DNA of 37,381 nt from an uncultured Prevotellaceae bacterium (GCA_900318585.1 ONKY01000146.1:1-37381), one strand, 5' to 3'. Counted from the stretch's first letter, positions 24,076-33,040 are shown. Made by a program: numbers and translations. Notes: generated from the letters alone by a model not told the origin.

Positions 24076-24107
24076 ACGAATGTTGAACAAATAAAACTTT
24101 TACCACT

Positions 24108-25583
24108 ATGAAGAAGATGTTATTTGCACTGGTAGCCTTGCTGACAATGTCGGCATCTGCCTCCGCCATGAGCTATGAGCAGGCCCGCAGGGAAGCTCTG
24201 TTCCTGACCGACAAGATGGCCTACGAGCTCAACTTGACTGATGCCCAGTACGAAGCAGCGTACGAGATCAACCTCGACTACCTGATGGGCGTCACGAGCG
24301 TGAATGACGTTTATGGTCCCTACTGGGAGCGCCGCAACCTCGACCTGAGCTATATCCTCTATAGCTGGCAGTGGGATATGTTCCGCGCAGCCTCTTATTT
24401 CCTCCGTCCGCTTTACTGGAGCGCAGGCTACTGGCATTTTGCCATTTATGCCCGCTATCCGCATCGTGACTACTACTATTTCGGACGCCCGCATTTCTAT
24501 GCCACCTATCGTGGCGGACACAGCTGGCACATGAACGGCGGTCGCAGCTACTATCACGGTCGCTCCAACACGTTCCGTCCGGCATTGGCCAGCAACCGAC
24601 AGCACAGCGGAATGCGCGACGGATTCAACCGCGGCGACTACCGTGGAGGTCGTCTGAGCAGCTCTACCCGAGTAACTTCTGGACATAGCCGGATGGATGG
24701 CAACCGTAGTGGTCAGGGAATAAATCGCCCGAACCGCGACATTCAGGGAAGCCGCAGCCTGCAGGGCAGTCGTGGCTTAGAGGGCAGCCGCGGCCTACAG
24801 GGCAACCGCAGCAATAGCGGTAACTTCAGCGGAATGCGTTCCACCAACCCCAGCCGCAACTTTAGCAACAGCCCAAGCCAGAGCCGTTCTGCCAATGGTC
24901 TGAATGACAACAGCCGGACAACTACCCCCAGCCGTTCGCTTTCAAGAGGCAGCAGCTCCAGCAGCAGACTCGAAGGCAGCGGACTTAGAAGTGGCTCCAG
25001 CAGCAGACTTGGAGGTAGCGGTCTCGGTAGCGGTTCCACCAGCCGTCGTGCATTGGAAGGCGCTGGTACCAGCGGCAGCGCAGGCAGCCGTTCCTACGGC
25101 AGCTATGGAAGTGGTTCCAGTAGCCGTTCCCTCGGAGGCAGCAGTCTCGGTAGCGGTTCCAGCAGCAGACTGGGAGGCAGCGACCTCGGCGGAAGTTCCA
25201 GCAGGCGTTCCCTCGGGGGCAGCAGTCTCGGTAGCAGTTCCAGCAGCAGCAGACTGGGAGGCAGCGACCTCGGCGGCAGTTCCAGCAGGCGTTCCCTCGG
25301 GGGCAGCAGTCTCGGTAGCAGTTCCAGCAGCAGACTGGGAGGCAGCGACCTCGGCGGCAGTTCCAGCAGGCGTTCCCTCGGAGGCAGCTCCAGAAGCTAC
25401 TCCTCAGGTAGCTTCGGCGGAAGTTCCAGCAGCTCCAGCACCCGCTCCTTCGGTGGAAGCTCCAGCGGTCGTTCCTCAGGCAGCTTCAGTGGGGGAGGTT
25501 CACGCAGCATGGGCTCATCCAGCCGAGGTGGTGGTGGCGGCTCCAGCCGTGGCGGAGGTTTCTCCTCTGGCAGACACCGTTAA
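24108..25583 (+). CDS. secreted Ser/Gly/Arg-repeat protein
   Basis: 491 residues. Signal peptide at residues 1-20. Residues 21-165 form a folded-looking domain rich in Tyr, Trp and His (YEQARREALFLTDKMAYELN, YGPYWERRNLDLSYILY, RYPHRDYYYFGRPHFYATYRGG). From about 165 on it is low complexity, ending in SRGGGGGSSRGGGFSSGRHR, with a 27-residue unit (SLGGSSLGSSSSSRLGGSDL then GGSSSRR) repeated three times plus a partial copy. The strongly basic, Ser/Gly-rich tail should be disordered. I do not know the function; the N-terminal domain looks like one seen in Prevotella/Bacteroides secreted proteins, and surface or cell-wall association is possible. Single gene. Confidence 0.85.
   Translation: MKKMLFALVALLTMSASASAMSYEQARREALFLTDKMAYELNLTDAQYEAAYEINLDYLMGVTSVNDVYGPYWERRNLDLSYILYSWQWDMFRAASYFLRPLYWSAGYWHFAIYARYPHRDYYYFGRPHFYATYRGGHSWHMNGGRSYYHGRSNTFRPALASNRQHSGMRDGFNRGDYRGGRLSSSTRVTSGHSRMDGNRSGQGINRPNRDIQGSRSLQGSRGLEGSRGLQGNRSNSGNFSGMRSTNPSRNFSNSPSQSRSANGLNDNSRTTTPSRSLSRGSSSSSRLEGSGLRSGSSSRLGGSGLGSGSTSRRALEGAGTSGSAGSRSYGSYGSGSSSRSLGGSSLGSGSSSRLGGSDLGGSSSRRSLGGSSLGSSSSSSRLGGSDLGGSSSRRSLGGSSLGSSSSSRLGGSDLGGSSSRRSLGGSSRSYSSGSFGGSSSSSSTRSFGGSSSGRSSGSFSGGGSRSMGSSSRGGGGGSSRGGGFSSGRHR
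25125..25385 (+). repeat. 81-84 bp coding tandem repeats
   Basis: Units start at 25125, 25206, 25290 and 25371 (partial) with spacing 81, 84 and 81 bases; the middle one has one extra AGC codon. Near identity between units suggests recent expansion. Confidence 0.85.
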
Positions 25584-25599
25584 GTGATGATAAGAAGAT

Positions 25600-26106
25600 T
25601 TAAAGATTCAGGAGCCTGACCTCACAATTCGTCATCCGCTCCACTTCCCGCATCTGCTTGCCGTAGAACACAGCTTGTATCGCCTTGTTGATGATACCGT
25701 GTCCTACGGCAAGCACGATTTTTCCCTCATAATGCTCACGGAAAAAGCGCAGGCACTCCACTGCCCTGCTAAGCAAGGCGTCCAGGGACTCCACGTCGGC
25801 AGGCCACGGCTCGCCCTTCAGGTCGGGGATGTAGCGTCCGGTGAAACCGCCCCAGTCACGCTCCCTCATCAGCGGTGTGGTCACGACAGTCAGCCCTCTA
25901 CCCTCTGCCAGTATCTCTGCTGTCTGCACAGCACGGTGGAGGTCGCTCGACACAATGGCGTCGAACGATTGTCTAGACAGTTCCCTGCGCAACTCTTCTG
26001 CCTGGCGTATACCGGTCTCGTTGAGCTGCCCTTGCGTCTGTCCTTGCATGATCTGGTTGGCATTGTCCACGGTCTCGCCGTGGCGTGTCAAATATACGGT
26101 TGTCAT
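25600..26106 (-). CDS. histidine phosphatase family protein (phosphoglycerate mutase-like)
   Basis: 168 residues from ATG at 26106. The RHGE motif is at residues 8-11 (YLTRHGETVDN) with His9 as the nucleophile; the second catalytic His is in AVGHGIINKA, and VSSDLHRAVQTAEI is the conserved middle. Members dephosphorylate sugar phosphates, nucleotides or cofactor precursors; the substrate here is not evident. The start was chosen because the promoter box (26127-26134) lies inside a longer frame that reaches 26181. Confidence 0.9.
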   Translation of the reverse strand: MTTVYLTRHGETVDNANQIMQGQTQGQLNETGIRQAEELRRELSRQSFDAIVSSDLHRAVQTAEILAEGRGLTVVTTPLMRERDWGGFTGRYIPDLKGEPWPADVESLDALLSRAVECLRFFREHYEGKIVLAVGHGIINKAIQAVFYGKQMREVERMTNCEVRLLNL

Positions 26107-26126
26107 GTCTTTTCCTGTTTTTGCTG

Positions 26127-26134
26127 CAAAATTA
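26127..26134 (-). promoter_or_regulatory. promoter -7 box for the histidine phosphatase
   Basis: Minus-strand TAATTTTG matches TAnnTTTG; its upstream part overlaps that of the divergent promoter at 26168. Confidence 0.7.
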
Positions 26135-26167
26135 CATAAAACTTTCTTCTTTTCTGAATTATTTATG

Positions 26168-26175
26168 TAACTTTG
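26168..26175 (+). promoter_or_regulatory. promoter -7 box for the HdeD-like gene
   Basis: TAACTTTG matches TAnnTTTG, 23 bases before the ATG at 26199. Confidence 0.7.
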
Positions 26176-26198
26176 CGACATATTTTATAGAATACATT

Positions 26199-26822
26199 AT
26201 GAGACTACTACAAAGCTCTGTTTTCCGTGCCATCTGTGCCATTGTCATTGGCATCCTGCTCATTAAGTTTCCTGACAACACCGTCACAGGCATCACCATT
26301 GCCATCGGCGTGCTGTTCCTCATTTCAGGACTTGTGTCGTGTATAGCCTACTTCCAGGCTCGCCGAAACGCAGGAGAGTATAAAATCTATGATGCCGAGG
26401 GACACCTCATCAGCGGCGCTATGCCCACTTTCCCCATAGTGGGTGTAGGCAGCATCATCTTAGGCCTTATCCTGGCACTCTCGCCCACAGCCTTCGTATC
26501 CGCCCTGATGTATATCATCGGCGCAATGCTCATCTTAGGAGCCATCAACCTGTTCTGGGGGCTGATAGCAGCCCGCCGCTTCGGCAACATCTCCCTCCTG
26601 TTCTACGTTCTGCCCACGGTCATTCTCGTCATCGGGCTATACGTCATGATCAAGCCCCTGGCACCCGTCAGCACGGCAATGTTCGTACTCGGCTGGTGTA
26701 CGTTGCTCTACGGCATTACCGAATTGATCAACGCCCTGAAGTTCTACTCCAACCGCAAGAAACTACAGCATGAACAGATGCCTCAGCTGGCCGAGGAGGT
26801 TTTCGAGGAAATCAGGGAATAA
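26199..26822 (+). CDS. HdeD/DUF308-family membrane protein
   Basis: 207 residues with about six hydrophobic segments grouped in pairs, and the repeated pattern of short hairpin-like helices of the HdeD (DUF308) family (AICAIVIGILLIKFPDNTVTG, IGVLFLISGLVSCIAYF, IIGAMLILGAINLFWG, MFVLGWCTLLYGITELINA). HdeD of E. coli is an acid-resistance membrane protein; the role here is unknown. The C-terminus is charged and cytoplasmic. The start at 26199 was chosen because the promoter box lies upstream of it but inside a longer frame beginning at 26085. Confidence 0.9.
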   Translation: MRLLQSSVFRAICAIVIGILLIKFPDNTVTGITIAIGVLFLISGLVSCIAYFQARRNAGEYKIYDAEGHLISGAMPTFPIVGVGSIILGLILALSPTAFVSALMYIIGAMLILGAINLFWGLIAARRFGNISLLFYVLPTVILVIGLYVMIKPLAPVSTAMFVLGWCTLLYGITELINALKFYSNRKKLQHEQMPQLAEEVFEEIRE

Positions 26823-26885
26823 TGTTGGTGAAGGGTGAAAGGTGAGGGGTGCACCCTTCACCTTTCACCAGTAACCAGTCACCAA
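26823..26885. repeat. GGTGAAGGGTGAAAGGTGA linker repeat with inverted copy
   Basis: GTGAAGGGTGAAAGGTGA on the left and TCACCTTTCACC on the right, meeting at GGTGCACC. The two halves can pair, so it may also end transcription for the convergent genes. Confidence 0.65.
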
Positions 26886-28190
26886 TCACCGCTTCACCGT
26901 CCGAGCGCCATAGATAGCTACGACGACGAAACAGAGGAGGGGAAGAATGAAGGAGAAGTTGGTGGCGGGGAATCCACCGAAGACGTTACCCTGGTCAATG
27001 ATAGCAGCCTGCAGCGGAGGCAGGACAGAGCCGCCGAGGATGGCCATGATCAGGCCAGCAGCGCCGAACTTTGCATCGTCGCCGAGGCCGTCAAGGGCTA
27101 TGCCATAGATAGTGGGAAACATGAGCGACATGCAGCCGCTGACGCATACCAAGCAATAGACTCCCATGCGGTTTTGGAACAGGATGACGCCCAATGTGAA
27201 CAACATGCCTAACACGCCGAAGATAACGAGCAGGCGGGCGGGCTTCAGCCATTTCATCAGGTAAGTGGCCAGGAAGCGCGAGCAGATGAAGAACAGCATG
27301 GCAAAGATATTGAAGCGCTGTGACAGCACCTCAGCCTCCTGTTCGCCCATACCCTCGGCCATAAACACGCGCGTACCATATTGAATAATGAAGGTCCAGC
27401 ACATGATTTGCGCACCTACATAGAAGAACTGGGCAATAACGCCCTCACGATAATACTTCAGGCCGAAGATGCGCTTCAACGTAGGCAGGAAGTGAACATC
27501 GTGGCTCTGGTCGCCATTCTTCGGCATCTTGGAGAAGAAGATGATGAGGAACATGGCGACGATGACCAATCCAATAATCAGGTAGGGTGAAATGAGCACA
27601 CTCAGGTCGGCCTCCTTCACCGCCTCAAACTCCGCATCCCCCAATAGCGCACGCTCATCGCTGCTCATGGGGTTGAGCTTTGCCTGAATGAAGTTCATGG
27701 CCACGAACATGCCAATGATACTTCCGCAGGGATTGAAGCATTGCGCCATATTCAGGCGACGTGTAGCAGTCTCCTCGGGCCCCATCGTGAGGATGTAGGG
27801 GTTGCAACTGGTCTCCAGAAACGACAGGCCGCAGGTCATGATGAAGTAAGCCAGCAGGAAGCACCCATAGACTCCCACCGTCTTGGCCGGGAAGAACAAC
27901 AGCGCACCTGCGGCATACAGACCGAGCCCCATCAGCACGCCAGCCTTGTAGCTGTACTTGCGAATGAAGATGGCAGCAGGGAAGGCCATGCAGAAGTAGC
28001 CGCCGTAAAATGCCACCTGGACAAGGGCGCCTTCGGTGACATTCATACGGAAAATCTTCGAGAATGCTTTCACCATGGGGTTGGTGATGTCGTTGGCAAA
28101 GCCCCAAAGGGCAAAGCAAAACGTGACAAGGATGAAGGGGATGAGGAAGCTCACCCCGTCCTTGGTGATAAGTGATTGTTTCTTTTCCAT
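26886..28190 (-). CDS. fucP: FucP-like L-fucose:proton symporter (MFS)
   Basis: 434 residues, 12 membrane segments, of the FGHS (fucose/galactose/glucose:H+ symporter) branch of the major facilitator superfamily. Supporting motifs are FVLVTFCFALWGFANDITNPMV near the N-terminus, GFLFLFPAK-type loops, and FLETSCNPYILTMGPEETATRRLN, which is typical of FucP and its glucose/galactose relatives. Its start overlaps the fucI stop by one base (TAATG), so it is the last gene of the fucose operon. Substrate assignment rests mainly on the neighbour. Confidence 0.88.
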   Translation of the reverse strand: MEKKQSLITKDGVSFLIPFILVTFCFALWGFANDITNPMVKAFSKIFRMNVTEGALVQVAFYGGYFCMAFPAAIFIRKYSYKAGVLMGLGLYAAGALLFFPAKTVGVYGCFLLAYFIMTCGLSFLETSCNPYILTMGPEETATRRLNMAQCFNPCGSIIGMFVAMNFIQAKLNPMSSDERALLGDAEFEAVKEADLSVLISPYLIIGLVIVAMFLIIFFSKMPKNGDQSHDVHFLPTLKRIFGLKYYREGVIAQFFYVGAQIMCWTFIIQYGTRVFMAEGMGEQEAEVLSQRFNIFAMLFFICSRFLATYLMKWLKPARLLVIFGVLGMLFTLGVILFQNRMGVYCLVCVSGCMSLMFPTIYGIALDGLGDDAKFGAAGLIMAILGGSVLPPLQAAIIDQGNVFGGFPATNFSFILPLLCFVVVAIYGARTVKR

Positions 28191-30010
28191 TATTGATAGA
28201 TTGGTCCAAAGTTCTGACAGGCACGATAATCGGCGCCCTCCTTGTCCATGCCGAAAGCATTCCAGGCTGCCGGGCGGAATATGTCGCTATCGGGAATATT
28301 ATGCATACAAACAGGAATACGCAGGATGGAGCAGAGTGTGATCAGGTCGGCACCCACGTGACCGTAGCAGATGGCTCCGTGATTGGCTCCCCAGTTGTTC
28401 ATGACCGAGTAGACATCCTTGAAGGCATCCTTTGTGGGGTCAAGACGCGGTGTGAACCACGTGGTGGGCCAAGTTGGGTCTGTACGCTTGTCCAGAATAT
28501 CGTTCACCTCGGGAGCGAGGTCTACCGTCCATCCCTCTGCCAACTGTAACACGGGGCCAAGACCTTTCACGATGTTGACACGAAGCATGGTCATCGGCAT
28601 TCCGCCTTTTGTCAGGAAGTGCGACGAATAGCCGCCACCACGGAAATAATCACGGTCGGCAGGCATCCAACTCGTGGCCTTCAGGCAAGCTTCCACATCG
28701 GCCTCCGTCATGTTCCACGGTTCTTTCATAGTAGGCTGGCCGTCTGCATCGTTCATAGCACCGGTGGCGTCGAGCGTGGTAGCACCGCTGTTGATGAGAT
28801 GGATAAAGCCCTGGGCAGGCAAACCGCTCAACACGTGACCCGTGACGCGTTTCACGGCCTCCGGGCTCCAGTAGGTACGAATGTCAGAGAACAGCACGCC
28901 ACGATTGGTCAGCAGGTGGCCAAAGAGCATGGAGATGCCGTTCAGCGAGTCGTTCTCCGTAGCCAGTACATCAGCCTCACGGATACCGTTCCAGTCGAAC
29001 GACGTACACATCAGAGCCTCGGGGAAGTCGAAGTTCGGCTTATAGTCTGTCCACTGGCGCTGGCCCTGCACACCGCCAAGGATGGCATTGTGACCCTTGG
29101 CCTCCTCTTTGTAGCCCATTTCCAGCAGACGCGGGTTACCGTGCATCAGGTCGCGGATAATCATCATGCACTTCACGGTGAACTCCCAGTCCTCGTCCTT
29201 CTCCTGGCGGTTCTTGCCCTTACCCTTACCGTTGAAGGTAGTCATGGGCGTGCCAGGGAACAGCGGTCGCTCCTCGTTATAGTCGTGACCCTCCTGCGGC
29301 TTGCAGTACTTGTCTACCCACGACATAGCCCGTTTCAGCTCTTCAGGGTCGTAGATGCCAAAGTCCACACGGCGTAGTATCTCCACCAAGTCAGCATATT
29401 CTGTACGGATACCTAAGTAATCCTGGAAGAAGTCGGCGTTGACGATTGAGCCTGCGATTCCCATGCAAGTATTTCCCAACGACAGGTAACTTTTACCTCT
29501 CATCGTAGCTACAGCCTGAGCAGCACGCGCAAAGCGAAGTATCTTCTCTGCCACATCATCAGGTATCGTATTGTCGTCCAAGTCCTGCACATCATGACCA
29601 TAGATGCCAAAGGCTGGCAGTCCTTTCTGGGCATGTGCCGCCAAAACGGCTGCCAGATAGACTGCTCCTGGACGCTCTGTACCATTGAATCCCCAGACGG
29701 CTTTCGGATACAACGGATTCATATCCATTGTCTCCGAACCATAGCACCAGCAGGAAGTGACAGTAATGGTACTTCCTACTCCCTCACGTTCAAACTTCTC
29801 TGCGCAGGCAGCACTCTCTGCCACGCGACCGATGGTTGTGTCGGCAATGACACACTCCACCTTAGAGCCGTCACCATTGCGGAGGTTGCTCTCTATCAGG
29901 TTCTTCACGGCCTTTGCCAAGTTCATGGTCTTCTCTTCCAGACCCTCACGGATTCCCCCCTGCCGTCCATCAATAGTAGGGCGGATACCAATCTTCGGAT
30001 AATTCTTCAT
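28190..30010 (-). CDS. fucI: L-fucose isomerase
   Basis: 606 residues. Converts L-fucose to L-fuculose (and D-arabinose to D-ribulose) with Mn2+. The N-terminus [22 protein letters not shown] is the FucI signature, followed by the central [13 protein letters not shown] and [27 protein letters not shown] regions; length is close to the roughly 590 of characterised FucI. The start at 30010 was preferred over an ATG three codons upstream (30019). It lies between the zinc dehydrogenase and fucP. No fucK or fucA gene is in the window. Confidence 0.95.
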   Translation of the reverse strand: MKNYPKIGIRPTIDGRQGGIREGLEEKTMNLAKAVKNLIESNLRNGDGSKVECVIADTTIGRVAESAACAEKFEREGVGSTITVTSCWCYGSETMDMNPLYPKAVWGFNGTERPGAVYLAAVLAAHAQKGLPAFGIYGHDVQDLDDNTIPDDVAEKILRFARAAQAVATMRGKSYLSLGNTCMGIAGSIVNADFFQDYLGIRTEYADLVEILRRVDFGIYDPEELKRAMSWVDKYCKPQEGHDYNEERPLFPGTPMTTFNGKGKGKNRQEKDEDWEFTVKCMMIIRDLMHGNPRLLEMGYKEEAKGHNAILGGVQGQRQWTDYKPNFDFPEALMCTSFDWNGIREADVLATENDSLNGISMLFGHLLTNRGVLFSDIRTYWSPEAVKRVTGHVLSGLPAQGFIHLINSGATTLDATGAMNDADGQPTMKEPWNMTEADVEACLKATSWMPADRDYFRGGGYSSHFLTKGGMPMTMLRVNIVKGLGPVLQLAEGWTVDLAPEVNDILDKRTDPTWPTTWFTPRLDPTKDAFKDVYSVMNNWGANHGAICYGHVGADLITLCSILRIPVCMHNIPDSDIFRPAAWNAFGMDKEGADYRACQNFGPIYQ

Positions 30011-30024
30011 TGTTGTCATTAGTA

Positions 30025-30112
30025 ATTTGTAGTTTGTCTTGTTATGAATTATGCATTGTGCATTATGAATTATGCATTGTGCATTATGAATTGTGCATTA
30101 TGAATTGTGCAT
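30025..30112 (-). repeat. GCATTATGAATT tandem linker repeat
   Basis: Four to five copies of a roughly 18 base unit (TATGAATTGTGCAT or TGCATTATGAATT) fill the gap between fucI and the dehydrogenase. Confidence 0.8.
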
Positions 30113-31131
30113 TAACTAAAGTCCACCAAGATGCGGAACACCTTACCAGGAGCGGCAGCCCATTGCTGCATGGCTTCCTCAGCCTGTTCAGGACGAACAC
30201 AGCCGGAAATCAGAATGTCATAGGGAGGATTGCTCTTCTGAAGGTAACGGATGACACCCTCGAAGTCCTCGGGCAAGGCGTTGCGCGAGCCACGGATGTC
30301 GAGTTCCTTCTGTACAAAGAGCTTGGTTGTAAACTGCACATCCTGCTTGGCATAGCCAATGCAGACGACACGGCCCGTGAAAGCTACTTCGTTGACAGCC
30401 ATCTGGTAGGTGACAGGAGCACCTACAGCCTCGATGACCACGTCACAACCACGACCCTGGGTAATCTCCTGCAGACGCTCGTGAACATTCTCCTTGGCAG
30501 AGTTGATGGTGTACTCGGCACCTAAGCCACGCACAATGTCGAGCTTCTCGTCGTCCATGTCGCAAGCAATCACCTTTGCACCACGCATAATGGCACGGAC
30601 AACGGCACCCACGCCCACCATGCCACAGCCAATGACCATCACCACGTCGGTATCGACCACCTGAGCCCGGCTGACAGCATGGAAGCCGACAGACATAGGC
30701 TCAATGAGGGCAGCGTGCTGGACGGTGATGTCGCCAATGGGGATAATCTTCTGCCAAGGCAGCGCAATATATTCACACATAGCTCCCCAGCGCTGCACGC
30801 CAAGGGTCTCGTTGTGTTCACAGGCATTATAGCGACGGTTACGACAAGAGGGGCACACACCGCAGTTAGTATAAGGATTGACAGTAACGGCCATCCCCTT
30901 CACGAGGTGCTGAGGAACGTCGGCTCCCGTCTCTTCTATCACGGCACCAATCTCATGGCCAGGCACCACAGGCATCTTCACCATAGGGTTTAGGCCTCGA
31001 TAAGTATTGAGGTCGCTGCCGCAGAATCCCACGTACTGGATACGCAGCAGCACTTCACCTGCCCCGCAATGGGGCTTCTCCAAGTCTACGACCTTCATCT
31101 CAGAAGGTGCGATAATCTGTATTGCTTTCAT
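30112..31131 (-). CDS. zinc-dependent alcohol dehydrogenase (MDR family), fucose cluster
   Basis: 339 residues. Catalytic zinc ligands Cys37 (GFCGSD), His59-Glu60 (PGHEIG); structural zinc site Cys90, Cys93, Cys96 and Cys104 (CGVCPSCRNRRYNAC). NAD(P)-binding VIGCGMVGVGAV. It resembles sorbitol/threonine-type dehydrogenases. Within this operon it may oxidise a fucose-derived alcohol or keto acid intermediate, such as 2-keto-3-deoxy-L-fuconate or lactaldehyde; the substrate is inferred only. ATG at 31131 is preferred over an upstream GTG (31140) that would overlap the preceding gene; it follows that gene's stop by one base. Confidence 0.85.
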   Translation of the reverse strand: MKAIQIIAPSEMKVVDLEKPHCGAGEVLLRIQYVGFCGSDLNTYRGLNPMVKMPVVPGHEIGAVIEETGADVPQHLVKGMAVTVNPYTNCGVCPSCRNRRYNACEHNETLGVQRWGAMCEYIALPWQKIIPIGDITVQHAALIEPMSVGFHAVSRAQVVDTDVVMVIGCGMVGVGAVVRAIMRGAKVIACDMDDEKLDIVRGLGAEYTINSAKENVHERLQEITQGRGCDVVIEAVGAPVTYQMAVNEVAFTGRVVCIGYAKQDVQFTTKLFVQKELDIRGSRNALPEDFEGVIRYLQKSNPPYDILISGCVRPEQAEEAMQQWAAAPGKVFRILVDFS

Positions 31132-31132
31132 C

Positions 31133-32077
31133 TTATTCACTCATGTTCTTTATGTAAGGTAATGCTTTCAGTTCACCAAAGCCATAGAAGCGGCGTGCGT
31201 TATCGCCAAGCAACTGTTGCTTTTCCATATCGTTAAGCTCAGCGGACTTCGTGATGAAGTCATATGACATTCGATAGGTTATGGCAGTAATCGTCCGTGG
31301 ATAATCCGATCCCCACATCAACTTGTCCATTCCCACCAAGTCAGCAGCCTCGCGGATAGCACGAATGGCGGAGGGGAAGGGATAGAACTCGGAATTATAT
31401 AGCCAGGTGATGCCACCCGTCTCTACCATGACATTTTCATTCCTAGCCAACATGATCTGCTCACGCCAACTCTGATTCTCCCACGGTGGCGTCAGCGGTT
31501 GGTCTGCCATGCCTAAATGACCAATAGCCACCTTCAACAGGGGGCACTCAGCTATCACCTCTTTCAATTCCGCTACCTGCTCGTCACCGTCGGCCAACGT
31601 AATTGAGAGTATCACATCCTTGGTTTCCATTAGCTTGAACAAACTCATCATCTCGTCATCCGTCAGATGAACATGGACTTTGTCGGTCTTCAGTCGATGG
31701 CCAGGAATGGCCATTCCACGGAATCCATCCTCGATGATGAGGCTCTCAGCCTGAGTATGGAAACCTGGCGTCAGGTAGTCGGCCATGCCACAAACAAAGA
31801 AGCGGTCGGGATACTTCCCAACCACCTCTTTAAGATAGTCATTCTGCAGACCGTCGATGAACTCCTGAACGACCACGGCAGCACTCACCTGTGCATAGTC
31901 CATGTTAGAGAGAAACACCTCGGCCGTGTTATGACCGTCAATCATGAACGGTGGCAACATCTGTCGCTCCTCACCAAGGAACATGCAACGACCATTGGGC
32001 AACGGCGAAATCCGTTTTCCGTTCCAACTGGTGTCCTGTGTATACCACAGATGACTGTGTGCGTCAATGATATTCAT
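31133..32077 (-). CDS. amidohydrolase family protein, L-fuconolactonase-like
   Basis: 314 residues of the amidohydrolase_2 family (PF04909), a TIM-barrel metallohydrolase. The metal ligands are visible: DAHSHLW at residues 5-11 (HxH motif), IGHLG, and the C-terminal Asp in MWGSDYPR. Relatives include L-fucono-1,5-lactonase, L-rhamnono-lactonase and related sugar lactonases. In this cluster it could open a fucono-lactone made by the neighbouring AKR. It is separated by 12 bases from the AKR gene and one base from the dehydrogenase start. Confidence 0.8.
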   Translation of the reverse strand: MNIIDAHSHLWYTQDTSWNGKRISPLPNGRCMFLGEERQMLPPFMIDGHNTAEVFLSNMDYAQVSAAVVVQEFIDGLQNDYLKEVVGKYPDRFFVCGMADYLTPGFHTQAESLIIEDGFRGMAIPGHRLKTDKVHVHLTDDEMMSLFKLMETKDVILSITLADGDEQVAELKEVIAECPLLKVAIGHLGMADQPLTPPWENQSWREQIMLARNENVMVETGGITWLYNSEFYPFPSAIRAIREAADLVGMDKLMWGSDYPRTITAITYRMSYDFITKSAELNDMEKQQLLGDNARRFYGFGELKALPYIKNMSE

Positions 32078-32089
32078 GGTAATTACGAG

Positions 32090-33040
32090 TTACGAATTCT
32101 TCCATCTGACGAACATCTGGTTGCCAATGATTTCCTGCACCTTTACCACCAGCTGCTCATCCATCGGTTCGTTGACATACGCAATGTTCTTCAGCACATT
32201 CTTAGGATTAGCACTACTAAAGAGCGTTGTGGCAATGCGAGGATTAAGACTTGTGGAGAACTGGATTGCCAGTTTGTCTATAGGATAGCCCTGCTCGCGG
32301 CAGTAAGCTGCTGCCTTGGCACAGGCATCACGCAAATCTTTCGGAGCTGGATGCCAGTCGGGAGCCCCACGGTCGGAAAGCAAGCCCATCGAGAACGGTG
32401 AAGCGTTGATGACACCTATACCATGCATCTCAAAGAAGCCAAGGTAATCGGCCAACATCGTATCGTTCAGACTATAGTGGCAGAAGTTCAGGATACTCTC
32501 CACCGTGCCCTCAGCAGAATGTTCAATGACCCACTTCAGATTCTCTGGCTGCAAGTCGGTAATACCTACATGCCCCACGACACCCTCCTCGCGGAGTTTC
32601 ACCAATGCAGGCAGCGTCTCATCTACAATCTTCTGCAACCCACCAGGAAGGTCACCTTGGAACTCCACATCGTGGACATTAATAATATCTATGTAGTCCA
32701 CGTTCAAACGTTCCATACTCTCATAGACACTTCGGGTAACTCGATCAGCAGAGTAGTCCCAGGTGTTGACACCATCCTTGCCATAGCGTCCCACCTTGGT
32801 GGAAAGCACATAACGGTCACGTTTGATATCCTTGAGTGCCTTACCCAGCACCATCTCTGCCTTCAGGTGACCATAATAAGGAGACACATCAATGAAATTA
32901 ATTCCGTTGTCAACAGCCGTAAACACAGCCTCAACCCCTTCCTCTTCGCGGATGCCGTGGAATACGCCACCTAACGAAGAAGCGCCGAAGCCTAAGTTCG
33001 AGACTTTTAGTCCCGTCTTTCCTAATTCGTTATAAATCAT
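32090..33040 (-). CDS. aldo/keto reductase, L-fucose/L-galactose dehydrogenase-like
   Basis: 316 residues with the AKR (beta/alpha)8 fold. The tetrad is Asp51, Tyr55 or Tyr56 (NFIDVSPYYG), Lys82 (VLSTKVG) and His123 (INVHDVEF). The N-terminal LGFGASSLGGVFHG is characteristic of the L-galactose/L-fucose 1-dehydrogenase type (D-threo-aldose dehydrogenase), which oxidises the sugar to its lactone. This would supply the substrate of the next gene, the amidohydrolase. First gene of the fucose run; only a weak promoter box (TTACTTTG, about 33055) was seen upstream. Confidence 0.85.
   Translation of the reverse strand: MIYNELGKTGLKVSNLGFGASSLGGVFHGIREEEGVEAVFTAVDNGINFIDVSPYYGHLKAEMVLGKALKDIKRDRYVLSTKVGRYGKDGVNTWDYSADRVTRSVYESMERLNVDYIDIINVHDVEFQGDLPGGLQKIVDETLPALVKLREEGVVGHVGITDLQPENLKWVIEHSAEGTVESILNFCHYSLNDTMLADYLGFFEMHGIGVINASPFSMGLLSDRGAPDWHPAPKDLRDACAKAAAYCREQGYPIDKLAIQFSTSLNPRIATTLFSSANPKNVLKNIAYVNEPMDEQLVVKVQEIIGNQMFVRWKNS

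Noticed and set aside
24904-25587. 227-codon Ala/Val-rich open frame inside the Ser/Gly-rich gene
   Set aside because: Frame-shifted reading of the AGC/GGC repeat; composition is only a by-product of the repeat, and there is no separate promoter.
28619-29377. 252-codon plus-strand open frame opposite fucI
   Set aside because: Antisense shadow within the conserved fucI sequence.
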